64,000 bases of DNA, taken from assembly GCF_900119735.1 (NCBI RefSeq), contig NZ_FPJW01000006.1:124001-188000 (forward strand). Direction: 5' to 3'. The notes beneath the pieces are model-generated. The model was given only the letters and a program-made list of their open reading frames with translations, did no database searches and was not told the origin of the DNA. Within the stretch, counting starts at the first letter, position 1. Each line of letters opens with the position of its first letter. Positions 19,086 through 27,422 of the stretch are shown here, piece by piece. Source of the DNA: Marinospirillum alkaliphilum DSM 21637 (GTDB lineage: Bacteria > Pseudomonadota > Gammaproteobacteria > Pseudomonadales > Halomonadaceae). The translations under genes and the position numbers were made by a program.

Positions 19086-21692
19086 ATGACCGAAAAAAAT
19101 CCGGGCAAACGCATCAGTATTGATGACTCGGCAAAAGATGACGAGGCAGCAAAACTGGTGCAATCAGAAAGTGGCTCCCGGCTGCCAGCGGGGCTGGGCG
19201 GTAAAATTATTTTGATGGTTGCACTTTGCTGGTCGCTGTATCAGCTCTGGTATGCCTCTCCTTTTTCCCTGATCAGTTCATCTTTCGCCCGGCCAACCCA
19301 CCTGGCTTTTGCAATTTTTCTGGCGTTCCTGGTTTATCCGGCATTCAAGCGATCTCCTCAGCAGCGCATTCCCTGGCATGACTGGCTGTTTGCCATTGCT
19401 GGTGCCGCCTCCGCCATGTATCTGGTTTATGCCTATGAAGCCCTGGCAACACGCCCCGGCATTCCGAATACCACCGATCTGGTGTTTGCTGGCATGGGTA
19501 TGGTGTTGTTGCTGGAAGCCACGCGCAGGGCGTTAGGGCCACCACTGATGATTGTGGCCGCAGTATTTTTAACCTACACCTACTTCGGGCCTTATTTCCC
19601 GGAGGTTATCTCACACCGCGGAGCCAGCCTGGAGCGATTGCTGTCGCATCAGTGGCTGACCTCGGAAGGGGTGTTTGGTGTCGCCATCGGTGTTTCGGCC
19701 AGTTTTGTTTTCCTGTTTGTGCTGTTTGGTGCTTTGCTGGAGCGGGCGGGCGCGGGTAACTATTTCATCAAAGTGGCCTTTTCACTGCTGGGTCACATGC
19801 GTGGTGGTCCTGCCAAGGCCGCTGTAGTGGCATCCGGCATGTCCGGTATCATTTCCGGTTCATCCATCGCCAACGTGGTCACTACGGGTACGTTTACCAT
19901 TCCGCTGATGAAGCGGGTTGGTTTTCCGGCCAGCAAGGCCGGGGCAGTGGAGGTGGCTTCTTCCACCAACGGGCAACTGACACCCCCGATCATGGGTGCA
20001 GCAGCCTTTCTGATGGTGGAATACGTGGGTATTCCTTATCTGGATGTCATCAAACACGCCATTCTGCCCGCACTGATTTCCTACATTGCGCTGATTTACA
20101 TCGTGCATCTGGAGGCCTGCAAGGCCAATATGCTGGGCCTGCCGCGCCGTTATACACCCACGCTGGCGCAATCACTGACCAGCTTTGTCGGCACCATTCT
20201 GGGGCTGTGCATTCTTACCCTGCTGGTTTATTACGGCATTGGCTGGATGAAGCTGGTGTTTGGTGAATGGGCCATGCCGCTGGTGCTGCTGTTGACCACC
20301 TTGGCCTATATTGCGCTGGTGGCCTATGGTTGCCGCTTTCCAGAGTTGCATATGGATGACCCCAATGCGCCAGTGGTGGAGCTGCCCGAAGTCGGTCCGA
20401 CCATCAAGTCCGGGCTGTATTTCCTGTTGCCAGTGGTGGTGCTGGTCTGGTGTCTGGCGGTGGAGCGTTTTTCACCCGGTGTGGCTGCCTTCTGGGCCAC
20501 CATCTTCATGATTTTTATTGTGGTGACCCAGCGCCCGCTGAAAAGCTTTTTCCGTCAGCAGCATGATTACCTGAACAGTGCCAGGGAAGGTTTTGCCGAC
20601 CTGTATCACGGCCTGATCAATGGTGCCCGCAACATGATTGGCATTGGTGTGGCGACTGCTGCTGCAGGCATAGTGGTTGGCACCGTGACCCTGACCGGCA
20701 TCGGGCTGGTGATGACTGATTTTGTGGAGTTCATCTCTGGTGGCAACCTGATGCTGATCCTGATTTTCACAGCCATGATCAGCCTGATTCTGGGAATGGG
20801 GCTACCGACCACCGCCAATTACATCGTGGTATCCACCTTGATGGCACCGGTGATTGTTGAGCTGGGCGCCCAGAACGGTCTGCTGGTGCCTTTGATTGCC
20901 GTGCATCTGTTTGTGTTCTATTTCGGCATTCTGGCGGATGACACGCCACCGGTGGGTCTGGCCGCTTTTGCCGCGGCTGCGGTCGCCAAGGCGGATCCGA
21001 TTCGTACCGGTGTACAGGGTTTCACCTACGACATACGCACCGCCATTCTGCCGTTCATGTTTATTTTCAACACCAACCTGTTGTTAATCGACATCAATAA
21101 CCTGTTCCACTTTTTCACCGTGGTGTTTGGTGCTGTGGTGGCCATGCTGGTGTTTGCTGCAGCGACCCAGCACTGGTGGCTGACCAAAAACCGTTTATGG
21201 GAAACCCTGGCGCTGCTGCTGATTGCCTTTACGCTGTTCCGGCCCGGCTACTGGTGGGACATGATTTATCCGCCCTACGAACATCTACCGGCAGCCCAGT
21301 TGGTTGAAGCGGCAGAACAGACACCCAGGGGTGAATCCCTGCGTATCTGGGTTGAAGGTGAAAGCCTGGATGGGCGGGATGTCAGCAAGCTGGTGATGTT
21401 GCCACTCAAAACGGCGGGTGATGGCCTGTCGCGCCTGGAGGATGCCGGTTTGATGCTGCTCATCGAGGGTGATGAGGTGGAGGTGGATATGGTGGCCTTT
21501 GGCTCCCCGGCTGAAGCCCTGGGTATCGATTTTGGTTGGCGCATCAGTGGAGCAGAACTGGCGCTGGATCGGCCAGCCAAGGAGTGGATGATGATTCCAC
21601 CCTTATTCCTGCTGGCATTGATTGCCTGGTTACAAAGGCGTCGGCTGGCTGCGGCCAGAGCAGCTGATGCAAGTGAGGTGAAGCATGTTTAA
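19086..21692 (+). CDS. TRAP transporter fused permease (DctQM fusion, TAXI type)
   Basis: The 868-residue polytopic inner-membrane protein fuses the small (DctQ-like) and large (DctM-like) TRAP subunits, as is usual in TAXI systems. DctM hallmarks include GGPAKAAVVASGMSGIISGSSIANVVTTG, SSTNGQLTPPIMGAAAFLM, GMGLPTTANYIVVSTLMAP and ADDTPPVGLAAFAAAA. The C-terminal roughly 150 residues beyond the helices correspond to a DUF3394-like extension. It drives Na+-dependent uptake of the TAXI ligand. It overlaps the following usp gene by 8 bp, so the two are translationally coupled. Confidence 0.95.
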   Translation: MTEKNPGKRISIDDSAKDDEAAKLVQSESGSRLPAGLGGKIILMVALCWSLYQLWYASPFSLISSSFARPTHLAFAIFLAFLVYPAFKRSPQQRIPWHDWLFAIAGAASAMYLVYAYEALATRPGIPNTTDLVFAGMGMVLLLEATRRALGPPLMIVAAVFLTYTYFGPYFPEVISHRGASLERLLSHQWLTSEGVFGVAIGVSASFVFLFVLFGALLERAGAGNYFIKVAFSLLGHMRGGPAKAAVVASGMSGIISGSSIANVVTTGTFTIPLMKRVGFPASKAGAVEVASSTNGQLTPPIMGAAAFLMVEYVGIPYLDVIKHAILPALISYIALIYIVHLEACKANMLGLPRRYTPTLAQSLTSFVGTILGLCILTLLVYYGIGWMKLVFGEWAMPLVLLLTTLAYIALVAYGCRFPELHMDDPNAPVVELPEVGPTIKSGLYFLLPVVVLVWCLAVERFSPGVAAFWATIFMIFIVVTQRPLKSFFRQQHDYLNSAREGFADLYHGLINGARNMIGIGVATAAAGIVVGTVTLTGIGLVMTDFVEFISGGNLMLILIFTAMISLILGMGLPTTANYIVVSTLMAPVIVELGAQNGLLVPLIAVHLFVFYFGILADDTPPVGLAAFAAAAVAKADPIRTGVQGFTYDIRTAILPFMFIFNTNLLLIDINNLFHFFTVVFGAVVAMLVFAAATQHWWLTKNRLWETLALLLIAFTLFRPGYWWDMIYPPYEHLPAAQLVEAAEQTPRGESLRIWVEGESLDGRDVSKLVMLPLKTAGDGLSRLEDAGLMLLIEGDEVEVDMVAFGSPAEALGIDFGWRISGAELALDRPAKEWMMIPPLFLLALIAWLQRRRLAAARAADASEVKHV

Positions 21693-22122
21693 GCACATTC
21701 TGCTGCCAGTTGACATATCTGACGGCAAGCAGTCAGAAAAAGCCATACGTGCTGCGGTGGAGCTGGCTCAGATGCATCAGGCCCAGCTTCATGTGCTGAC
21801 GGTATTGCCGGGGTTTGGTTCACCCATTGTTGCCAGCTACTTCCCGAAACAGGACCTGAAAAAACTGCTGGAAAGCATTTATCAGAAACTGCAGGAACTG
21901 GTGGAGCCCTTCATTCCCGATGCACTTGAGGTGAAACTGCGTGCGGTGGAAGGTACGCCACACAAGGAGATCCTGAAGGAAGCCAAGCGCATCAAGGCTG
22001 ATCTGATCGTGATTCCCAGTCACGACCCCAAGGCCGTGGAGCGCTTCTTTCTGGGCTCTGTGGCGGCCCGAGTGGTGGAACGGGCACACGTTTCAGTGAT
22101 GGTGATTCGCCCGGATCGTTGA
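21685..22122 (+). CDS. universal stress protein (UspA family, TRAP-associated)
   Basis: The 145-residue USP domain begins MFKHILLPVDISDGKQSEKA and overlaps the permease gene by 8 bp. In Halomonas the USP TeaD sits in the same position behind the ectoine TRAP transporter TeaABC and modulates it through ATP binding, so a similar role is likely. The usual ATP-binding signature G-x2-G-x9-G-S is only partly kept: the first glycines are replaced (IPSHDPKAVERFFLGSVA), while the final GS remains. Nucleotide binding may therefore be weakened. Confidence 0.9.
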   Translation: MFKHILLPVDISDGKQSEKAIRAAVELAQMHQAQLHVLTVLPGFGSPIVASYFPKQDLKKLLESIYQKLQELVEPFIPDALEVKLRAVEGTPHKEILKEAKRIKADLIVIPSHDPKAVERFFLGSVAARVVERAHVSVMVIRPDR

Positions 22123-22154
22123 CTGATGTAGCCGCTGGACCACAATAAAAAGGA

Positions 22155-23183
22155 TTACAATAAAATCAAAGGGGCAGGGCGCTGTTGCTGATCTTTCTGT
22201 CGAATGGCGTCCTGCAACGCTTCCAGTTGCTGTTGTTTCTGTTCAATCTCCAGGCGCAGTTGAGCTTCGGTTGTCTGCGCCTGTTCTCTGAGCTGCTGCT
22301 GTTGTTGCTCCATGCGCTCCAGCTGCCGTTGCTGTTCCTGTTGCCGTACCTGATGCCCCTGTAATTCCAGTTGCAACTGTTGCATGGATTTGTGTGTAGC
22401 ATCCAGCTCTGACTGCAGGCGTTGTTTTTCCTGCTGTTGCTGCTGTTGTGCCTGCTCCAGATGCTCACGGCTGGTACGTGCTTCCTGCCGGGCCAGATCC
22501 ACCTCTCTGATCCAGCGCAGTTGATTCTCTTCATTACGCTGTTGTTCGTGCTCCATCGCCTGACGGTGATGCTGTTCCTGAGCCAGCAATTGATCAGCCA
22601 GCTTTTGTTGTTGCTGTTTCGCCTGAAGTTGTTGTTCAACCAGTTGGCTTTCCGCTGCCTGTAGCCTGGTTTCAAGCTGCAGGAGTTGTTCAGCAGTTCT
22701 GGTTTCCAGTGTTTGCAGCTGTGATTCACGCTGTTCCAGCAGTGCCTTATGGCGGCTGACTTCGGCCGTCTGGCGTTTGATTTCCTGCATCAGCTCCATA
22801 TTTTGCCGATCCAGTAACAGTCGAGCCTCCTCATGGCGTTGCACCAACTCCATCGCGGCATGTTTTTCCGTCAGCGCCTGATGGATTTCATGATCAACCT
22901 GCTCGCGATGCTGCTGTAAGCGTTGATCGGCCTCCGTACAGGCAGCTTGCCAGAGTTCCTGCACCAGTTGTTGCAAGACTGGTGGAATGCTGGCTGCTTC
23001 CTGTTGCATGGGGCTGGCGTTGCGCTGTTCATCCCGCCACTGGCGCAGGTGTTCACTGAGGGTGGTGAAACTGCCGGTTCCCAGCATTTCCCGAATGCGT
23101 TGCACCGTTGGATTCTCGCCCTGGCGCAGTAGCGTCTGAATGACCTGAACCACTTCCTGATATTGAACACCGTTTCTGGCCAT
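22155..23183 (-). CDS. KfrA-like DNA-binding coiled-coil protein
   Basis: The 342-residue protein starts with a KfrA-type N-terminal DNA-binding domain (VVQVIQTLLRQGENPTVQRIREMLGTGSFTTLSEHLRQW, about residues 5-50). It then continues as one long, extremely Gln- and Glu-rich coiled coil (about 80-330). KfrA is best known from broad-host-range plasmids as an autorepressor that also helps nucleoid and segregation functions. This copy is chromosomal. It is divergent from a tyrosine recombinase, and the 335-bp gap contains a 30-bp palindrome suitable as its operator. AGAGGA precedes the ATG. Confidence 0.85.
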   Translation of the reverse strand: MARNGVQYQEVVQVIQTLLRQGENPTVQRIREMLGTGSFTTLSEHLRQWRDEQRNASPMQQEAASIPPVLQQLVQELWQAACTEADQRLQQHREQVDHEIHQALTEKHAAMELVQRHEEARLLLDRQNMELMQEIKRQTAEVSRHKALLEQRESQLQTLETRTAEQLLQLETRLQAAESQLVEQQLQAKQQQQKLADQLLAQEQHHRQAMEHEQQRNEENQLRWIREVDLARQEARTSREHLEQAQQQQQQEKQRLQSELDATHKSMQQLQLELQGHQVRQQEQQRQLERMEQQQQQLREQAQTTEAQLRLEIEQKQQQLEALQDAIRQKDQQQRPAPLILL

Positions 23184-23518
23184 GGGGCAGTCCTCTTTAC
23201 GGATTCGGCTGCGTTTTGCTTGTGTGTTAGGCGTAATGCTTGAGTGATCGTTTTGCTGCCTTTTTGCTGATTTTTGCCGCCATGAATACTCTGGGGCAGG
23301 TCAGCGTGTTTTTGAGGATAATATTACGTATTACGTTAAATGTAAAATATGATACGAAATAGAGCGTATATTCATGATAACCATAATTATCATGAATACT
23401 GGAAAAGGCCTCAGATTACAGATAAGATCAAAATCAGGCTGACCGCTTTCAGGTACAGACAGGTATAGAATCTCCATCAGCCAGCGCAACTCTCCCAGCC
23501 TAACCAGGACTCAGCACT
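23184..23518. promoter_or_regulatory. AT-rich divergent control region with 30-bp palindrome
   Basis: The gap between the KfrA-like gene and the recombinase holds a perfect 12-bp inverted repeat with a 6-bp spacer: TATTCATGATAA at 23369-23380 and TTATCATGAATA at 23387-23398. Part of one arm recurs, as CATGAATACT is found at both 23281-23290 and 23391-23400. A tandem heptamer, ATTACGT-ATTACGT, lies at 23323-23336. The region is clearly AT-richer than its flanks. It could be a KfrA operator, a recombination site, or both. Confidence 0.75.
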
Positions 23519-24751
23519 GTGAAACAGCCATCACCCATATCAGTAAGCCGCAGGGATCGTCGCACTCTTGCCCAGGGTGGCTTTGCGCTGGCAATGGCCC
23601 CGCTGGAGCGTATTGGTGAGCTGCCGGATGAGCTGAGTGGCCGTTTTGGGGAAAACCGTCCTCCTGCCACCCAGATCTGCCAGATAGATGCTGCCAACGA
23701 CCTGGAAGCCGTACAGTCCTGGTTATTGGAATACCAGTTGCAACCTCAGACCTTTCGGACTTATCGCAAGGAAGCAGAGCGTTTGCTGCTGTGGTGCTGG
23801 CTGGAACAAGGCAAGGCTTTTTCCAGTCTGAATCGTCAGGATCTGGCCGCCTATCAGGCTTTTCTGGCCGACCCGCAACCGGCCGTACGCTGGTGTGGGC
23901 ATGGTCGGGCGCCGCGCCACAGTGCAGAATGGCGGCCTTTTCAGGGTAGATTGAGCCAAGCCAGTCAGCAGCATGCACTGCGCATTCTCAAGGGGTTGTT
24001 TCAATACCTGCATGCCGCCGGTTACCTGGCAGGTAACCCACTGGCACTGGTGCGTCAGAAAGATAACCGGCAGGATGGACGACGAGTCCGCGAAAGGCAT
24101 CTGGATCAGGAAACCTGGGATGCGTTGGTGGACTATCTGCAACATCAACAGGCCGATGACCCCAAACGACTGAAACAACTGGAGCGCTGGCGGTTGCTGC
24201 TGGCCTTTTTATACCTGCTGGCCCCCCGGGTCCACGAAGTGGCGCAGGCGCGCATGAATGATTTTTTTCAGCGGCGTGGCCACTGGTGGTGGGCGGTGGA
24301 AGGCAAGGGCAAAAAATATGCGGAAATTCCCGTCAGTGAAGCCCTGATTGCTGCTTTAAAACGCTACCGCAGCTTTCTGCAGCTTGAGCCCCTGCCCGAC
24401 CCTGAGGATTTCAGCCCGCTGATCAGGGATTTGTCCGGACAGCGTGGCATCTCGGCCAACATGATCTATCGCACCATGAAAGACCTGACGGATGAGGCCA
24501 GTCGTGCCTTTGCAACCAGCAACCCCGAGATTGCCCGGCGACTGGAAAAAACCAGTACCCACTGGTTTCGTCATACCTCCATCACCCATCAGGCAGATGC
24601 CGGTGTCGAACTGCGTTTTCTGGCTCGTAATGCCCGCCATGCCAGCCTCAGCACCACGCGCATTTATCTGCACGAAGAAGATCAGGCGTGGCAGGAACAG
24701 AACAGCAAGCAAGACTGGCAGGCTCCCTGGGCGGATCAGGCGGAAGAATGA
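23519..24751 (+). CDS. tyrosine-type site-specific recombinase/integrase
   Basis: The 410-residue protein has an N-terminal SAM-like core-binding domain (about 65-180) and a C-terminal catalytic domain. Active-site residues are all visible: Arg237 in LAPRVHEVAQ, a candidate Lys in GKGKKYAEIP, His348-x-x-Arg351 in HWFRHT, His374 in ARHASLSTTRIYLH and the nucleophile Tyr383. It should therefore be active. The GTG start has AGGA 9 bases upstream. It is not next to a tRNA, phage genes or a visible att duplication. The neighbouring divergent KfrA-like gene suggests a small resident two-gene module rather than a prophage integrase. Confidence 0.9.
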   Translation: MKQPSPISVSRRDRRTLAQGGFALAMAPLERIGELPDELSGRFGENRPPATQICQIDAANDLEAVQSWLLEYQLQPQTFRTYRKEAERLLLWCWLEQGKAFSSLNRQDLAAYQAFLADPQPAVRWCGHGRAPRHSAEWRPFQGRLSQASQQHALRILKGLFQYLHAAGYLAGNPLALVRQKDNRQDGRRVRERHLDQETWDALVDYLQHQQADDPKRLKQLERWRLLLAFLYLLAPRVHEVAQARMNDFFQRRGHWWWAVEGKGKKYAEIPVSEALIAALKRYRSFLQLEPLPDPEDFSPLIRDLSGQRGISANMIYRTMKDLTDEASRAFATSNPEIARRLEKTSTHWFRHTSITHQADAGVELRFLARNARHASLSTTRIYLHEEDQAWQEQNSKQDWQAPWADQAEE

Positions 24752-24815
24752 ATTTTGCATTAAACTGCTCAGCAGAAGCCTTATAAAAAGAAACCTGGCC
24801 AGCCGAGGGAATCAA

Positions 24816-26531
24816 ATGGATCACGACAAACTCAGTGGCACCCACCTGCGTCGTGTGCTGGAAGCAGCCAGCCATCAGAGTGGTTTAAAGCTGCAACCCT
24901 TGATGCAGGATGACCGCAGTGTTGCCGATGAACCCTGGCCCATCACTCACCTGCAACTGGATCGAGAGCAGAACTGCCTGCATGTGCAGTTACGGGGTGA
25001 CGAACAACAGATGAGCTTTCTGGCTCGCTGGCATCAGTTTCGTCTGTTTTTAAAGCATCGCAACCTGCTGTACGAAAGTGACCCACTGGAGGTCATCCGC
25101 ACCGAACCCGGCAGTGAGCAGATCAATCTGCTGTTGGCGATGCCAAAAGTGCTGAGCAAGGTTTTTCACCGTGAGTTTTTTCGTGTTTATCTGGAAAATC
25201 GGGTGCATATTGCTGCCCGCATCAAGGCAGATGATTTAACCTTGCGGGGTCATCTGGAAGACTTGTCTGCCGGCGGTTGCCGTATCGCTCTGAATCCTCA
25301 GTTGGCCTTGAAACTTTTGCAGCCAGCTAAAGCCCCTTTGCAAGTGACGCTTGAATTCCCCAGTGGTGAGAAGGTTCTACGCCAGATTGAAATGTCCTAT
25401 CTGCAGCCACAAGAGGCCTTTCAACATGCACTGCTGGGTTGTCACTTTGTGCATGCGGACCAGGATGAGCAGAAACGCATGTTCCACTATACGCTGGAAA
25501 CTGAACGTGAAGTGGCACGCTTAAGCAACGTCGGTCGGATGTCTCGTTATCCATCCAACCTGTTTCAGCGTCCGGAAACGAGTGACCGCAAAGGCCCACG
25601 CAAAACCGCTCAGGGGGCTCGCAAAAGTCTGTACCCTGCGATTGATGAAGGTTATGAGCTGCGTGTCCGATCCATGGCTGATCGTCTGGCCTTACAGGTA
25701 TTGTTGTTGGTGATGAACGGCAAGCTGGATGCTGCGCGCTTACGCGAGTTGGCGCTGGAGTTGATTGATGAGCTGGAAAATCGTCCGGCTAAAATGCTGC
25801 TGGCCCTGCAAGCCTGTCATGGCGGCATTAACCCGATTCTTTTACATAGCCTGCGTGTGGCTTGCCTGATGTTCCCGCTGGTTCCCCGAATTGGTATTTC
25901 CCGTGGCATGGAGTTGCCGGTGATGGTTTGTCTGCTGTTGCATGATCTGGGCAAACTTTTCATCAGTAACCAGCCTTGTTTTAACCCGCTTAAACAATCA
26001 ACAGAAGCCTTGAGGCTGTTAAAGCAGAATCAGATTCAGCTATTCCGGGCTGCTTCGGCGCTGAAATGGATTCCTCCCCGAATTGGTGAGTCACTGATGG
26101 TTAATGCCAGTGAGCGCCTGGATGGTTCAGGTTATCCGCGGGGTTTAAAAGCCGACCGCCTGGATGCTTTGGCTCGCTTGATGAGCCTGGTGAAGGTGCT
26201 GGATTGCCTGGTTCAGGGTTACAACGATCCGCCCATGAGCTGGCGAGAGGCCTTTAAATGGATTTATCGCCACACAGAATGGTTCGATCTGGAACAGCTC
26301 AAGGTGTTTATCCGTTATTTTGGCCTGCGCCCCGTTGGCTGCCAACTGGTGTACAGCTCTGGTTTATTGGTTCAGGTCACTGCGGTGGACCACCATGGTG
26401 AAATTGAAGAGGTGATGCTGTTGAAACACCTGGAGATCCCAGGCCGTGAGGTGGCAGGAGAGCGGATACGGGGTGCTGCTGCACTGGAGCGGTTGGGCAA
26501 GATCCGTGGAGAGCAGGCGATTATCTGTTAA
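24816..26531 (+). CDS. YcgR-like PilZ domain protein fused to degenerate HD-GYP/HDOD-like domain
   Basis: From the ATG with GAGGGA upstream the protein has 571 residues. Residues about 20-115 resemble the YcgR N-terminal domain. Residues 117-235 form a PilZ c-di-GMP receptor, with R119-E-F-F-R123 (the RxxxR motif) and DLSAGG at 149-154. The C-terminal half is HD-GYP-like: LLHDLGKLF keeps the His376-Asp377 pair and ERLDGSGYPRG (433-443) is intact. However, the two histidines normally just before ERxDGSGYP are replaced (N430-A431-S432). Catalysis may be lost while c-di-GMP sensing remains. A role in flagellar braking or motility control is inferred. Confidence 0.85.
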   Translation: MDHDKLSGTHLRRVLEAASHQSGLKLQPLMQDDRSVADEPWPITHLQLDREQNCLHVQLRGDEQQMSFLARWHQFRLFLKHRNLLYESDPLEVIRTEPGSEQINLLLAMPKVLSKVFHREFFRVYLENRVHIAARIKADDLTLRGHLEDLSAGGCRIALNPQLALKLLQPAKAPLQVTLEFPSGEKVLRQIEMSYLQPQEAFQHALLGCHFVHADQDEQKRMFHYTLETEREVARLSNVGRMSRYPSNLFQRPETSDRKGPRKTAQGARKSLYPAIDEGYELRVRSMADRLALQVLLLVMNGKLDAARLRELALELIDELENRPAKMLLALQACHGGINPILLHSLRVACLMFPLVPRIGISRGMELPVMVCLLLHDLGKLFISNQPCFNPLKQSTEALRLLKQNQIQLFRAASALKWIPPRIGESLMVNASERLDGSGYPRGLKADRLDALARLMSLVKVLDCLVQGYNDPPMSWREAFKWIYRHTEWFDLEQLKVFIRYFGLRPVGCQLVYSSGLLVQVTAVDHHGEIEEVMLLKHLEIPGREVAGERIRGAAALERLGKIRGEQAIIC

Positions 26532-26569
26532 ACTCGACTGTGAAACGGTAATACACAGCCGGAGATGGC

Positions 26570-26968
26570 ATGCTCGGAAAAATCTTACTGACGGCACTGG
26601 TGTGTGGCCTTGTTTATCTGGTTTGGCGCCACCAGAAAAGTCAACTGCTGGAACAAGGTAAACCCGCCTCAGGCACAGCAACCCAAAACCCCCGGATCAG
26701 TCGCTCACCTCGCCCCCCCATCAAACGCCTGACAATGGGTGTCTTGTTGGTCATGTCACTGGGCAGTGGTGTCTGGATGCTGCTCGATTGGCGTGAGCGT
26801 CATACGCTGCTGGAGGTTCGGGTGATCAATCCGATGACCGGTAGTGAAACGGCTTATCAGGTGCTGAAAAAAGACCTGCAGGAAAATGCTTTTGTCACCC
26901 GTGACGGTCAACGCATACGCATTGCATCCAGCGAGCGACTGGAGGTTCAGCGTGCCCCCCGGAATTAA
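26570..26968 (+). CDS. small two-helix membrane protein of unknown function
   Basis: The 132-residue protein has two predicted membrane helices (residues about 3-19 and 55-73), a basic Pro-rich segment between them, and a C-terminal soluble domain rich in Glu, Arg and Lys (LLEVRVINPMTGSETAYQVL). A GGAG site lies 5 bases before the ATG. It lies between the PilZ/HD-GYP gene and the sufE-like gene, in the same direction, with short gaps (38 and 29 bp). I do not recognise the family. Confidence 0.75.
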   Translation: MLGKILLTALVCGLVYLVWRHQKSQLLEQGKPASGTATQNPRISRSPRPPIKRLTMGVLLVMSLGSGVWMLLDWRERHTLLEVRVINPMTGSETAYQVLKKDLQENAFVTRDGQRIRIASSERLEVQRAPRN

Positions 26969-26997
26969 ATCCTGTTAAACAAGCCGGAGAAAATGGC

Positions 26998-27411
26998 GTG
27001 TCAGCACAAGAAGCCCAACAAAACCTGCTGGAAGAGTTTGAATTTTTTGATAACTGGATGGATCGTTATCAGTACATCATTGATCTGGGGAAAGCCCTGC
27101 CTGCTTATCCTGATGAGTGGAAAACCGCTGAATACAAAATTGAAGGTTGCCAATCCCAGGTGTGGATTCGCCCTGAGGTGAAAGATCAGGGGGTGATTCA
27201 CTTTGACGCCATCAGTGATGCCGCCATTGTTTCCGGTCTGATTGCCTTGCTGCTGCGTATTTACAGTAATCGCACTGCTGAGGAAATTCTGGCCACTCCA
27301 CCGGAATTTCTGAAGGCGCTGGGACTGGACAAACACCTGAGCCCAACCCGCAGCAATGGCCTGCATGCCATGCTGGAGCGGATTTTTGCCGTTGCACAAG
27401 CGGCGCAATAG
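26998..27411 (+). CDS. SufE/CsdE-family sulfur acceptor protein
   Basis: The 137-residue protein matches SufE in length and fold. It accepts persulfide sulfur from a cysteine desulfurase for Fe-S cluster assembly. The acceptor cysteine is in IEGCQSQVWI and numbers Cys51 from the GTG start, the same as SufE Cys51. A GGAG site lies 8 bases before the GTG. An ATG five bases earlier is in another frame. No sufS or csdA desulfurase lies in the window, so it cannot be assigned to SufE or CsdE specifically. Confidence 0.92.
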   Translation: MSAQEAQQNLLEEFEFFDNWMDRYQYIIDLGKALPAYPDEWKTAEYKIEGCQSQVWIRPEVKDQGVIHFDAISDAAIVSGLIALLLRIYSNRTAEEILATPPEFLKALGLDKHLSPTRSNGLHAMLERIFAVAQAAQ

Positions 27412-27422
27412 GAACACCCCTG

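Noticed and set aside
22166-22729. Asn/Ser-rich 187-codon frame within the KfrA-like gene
   Set aside because: It is an out-of-frame reading of the CAG/CAA glutamine repeats of the coiled coil.
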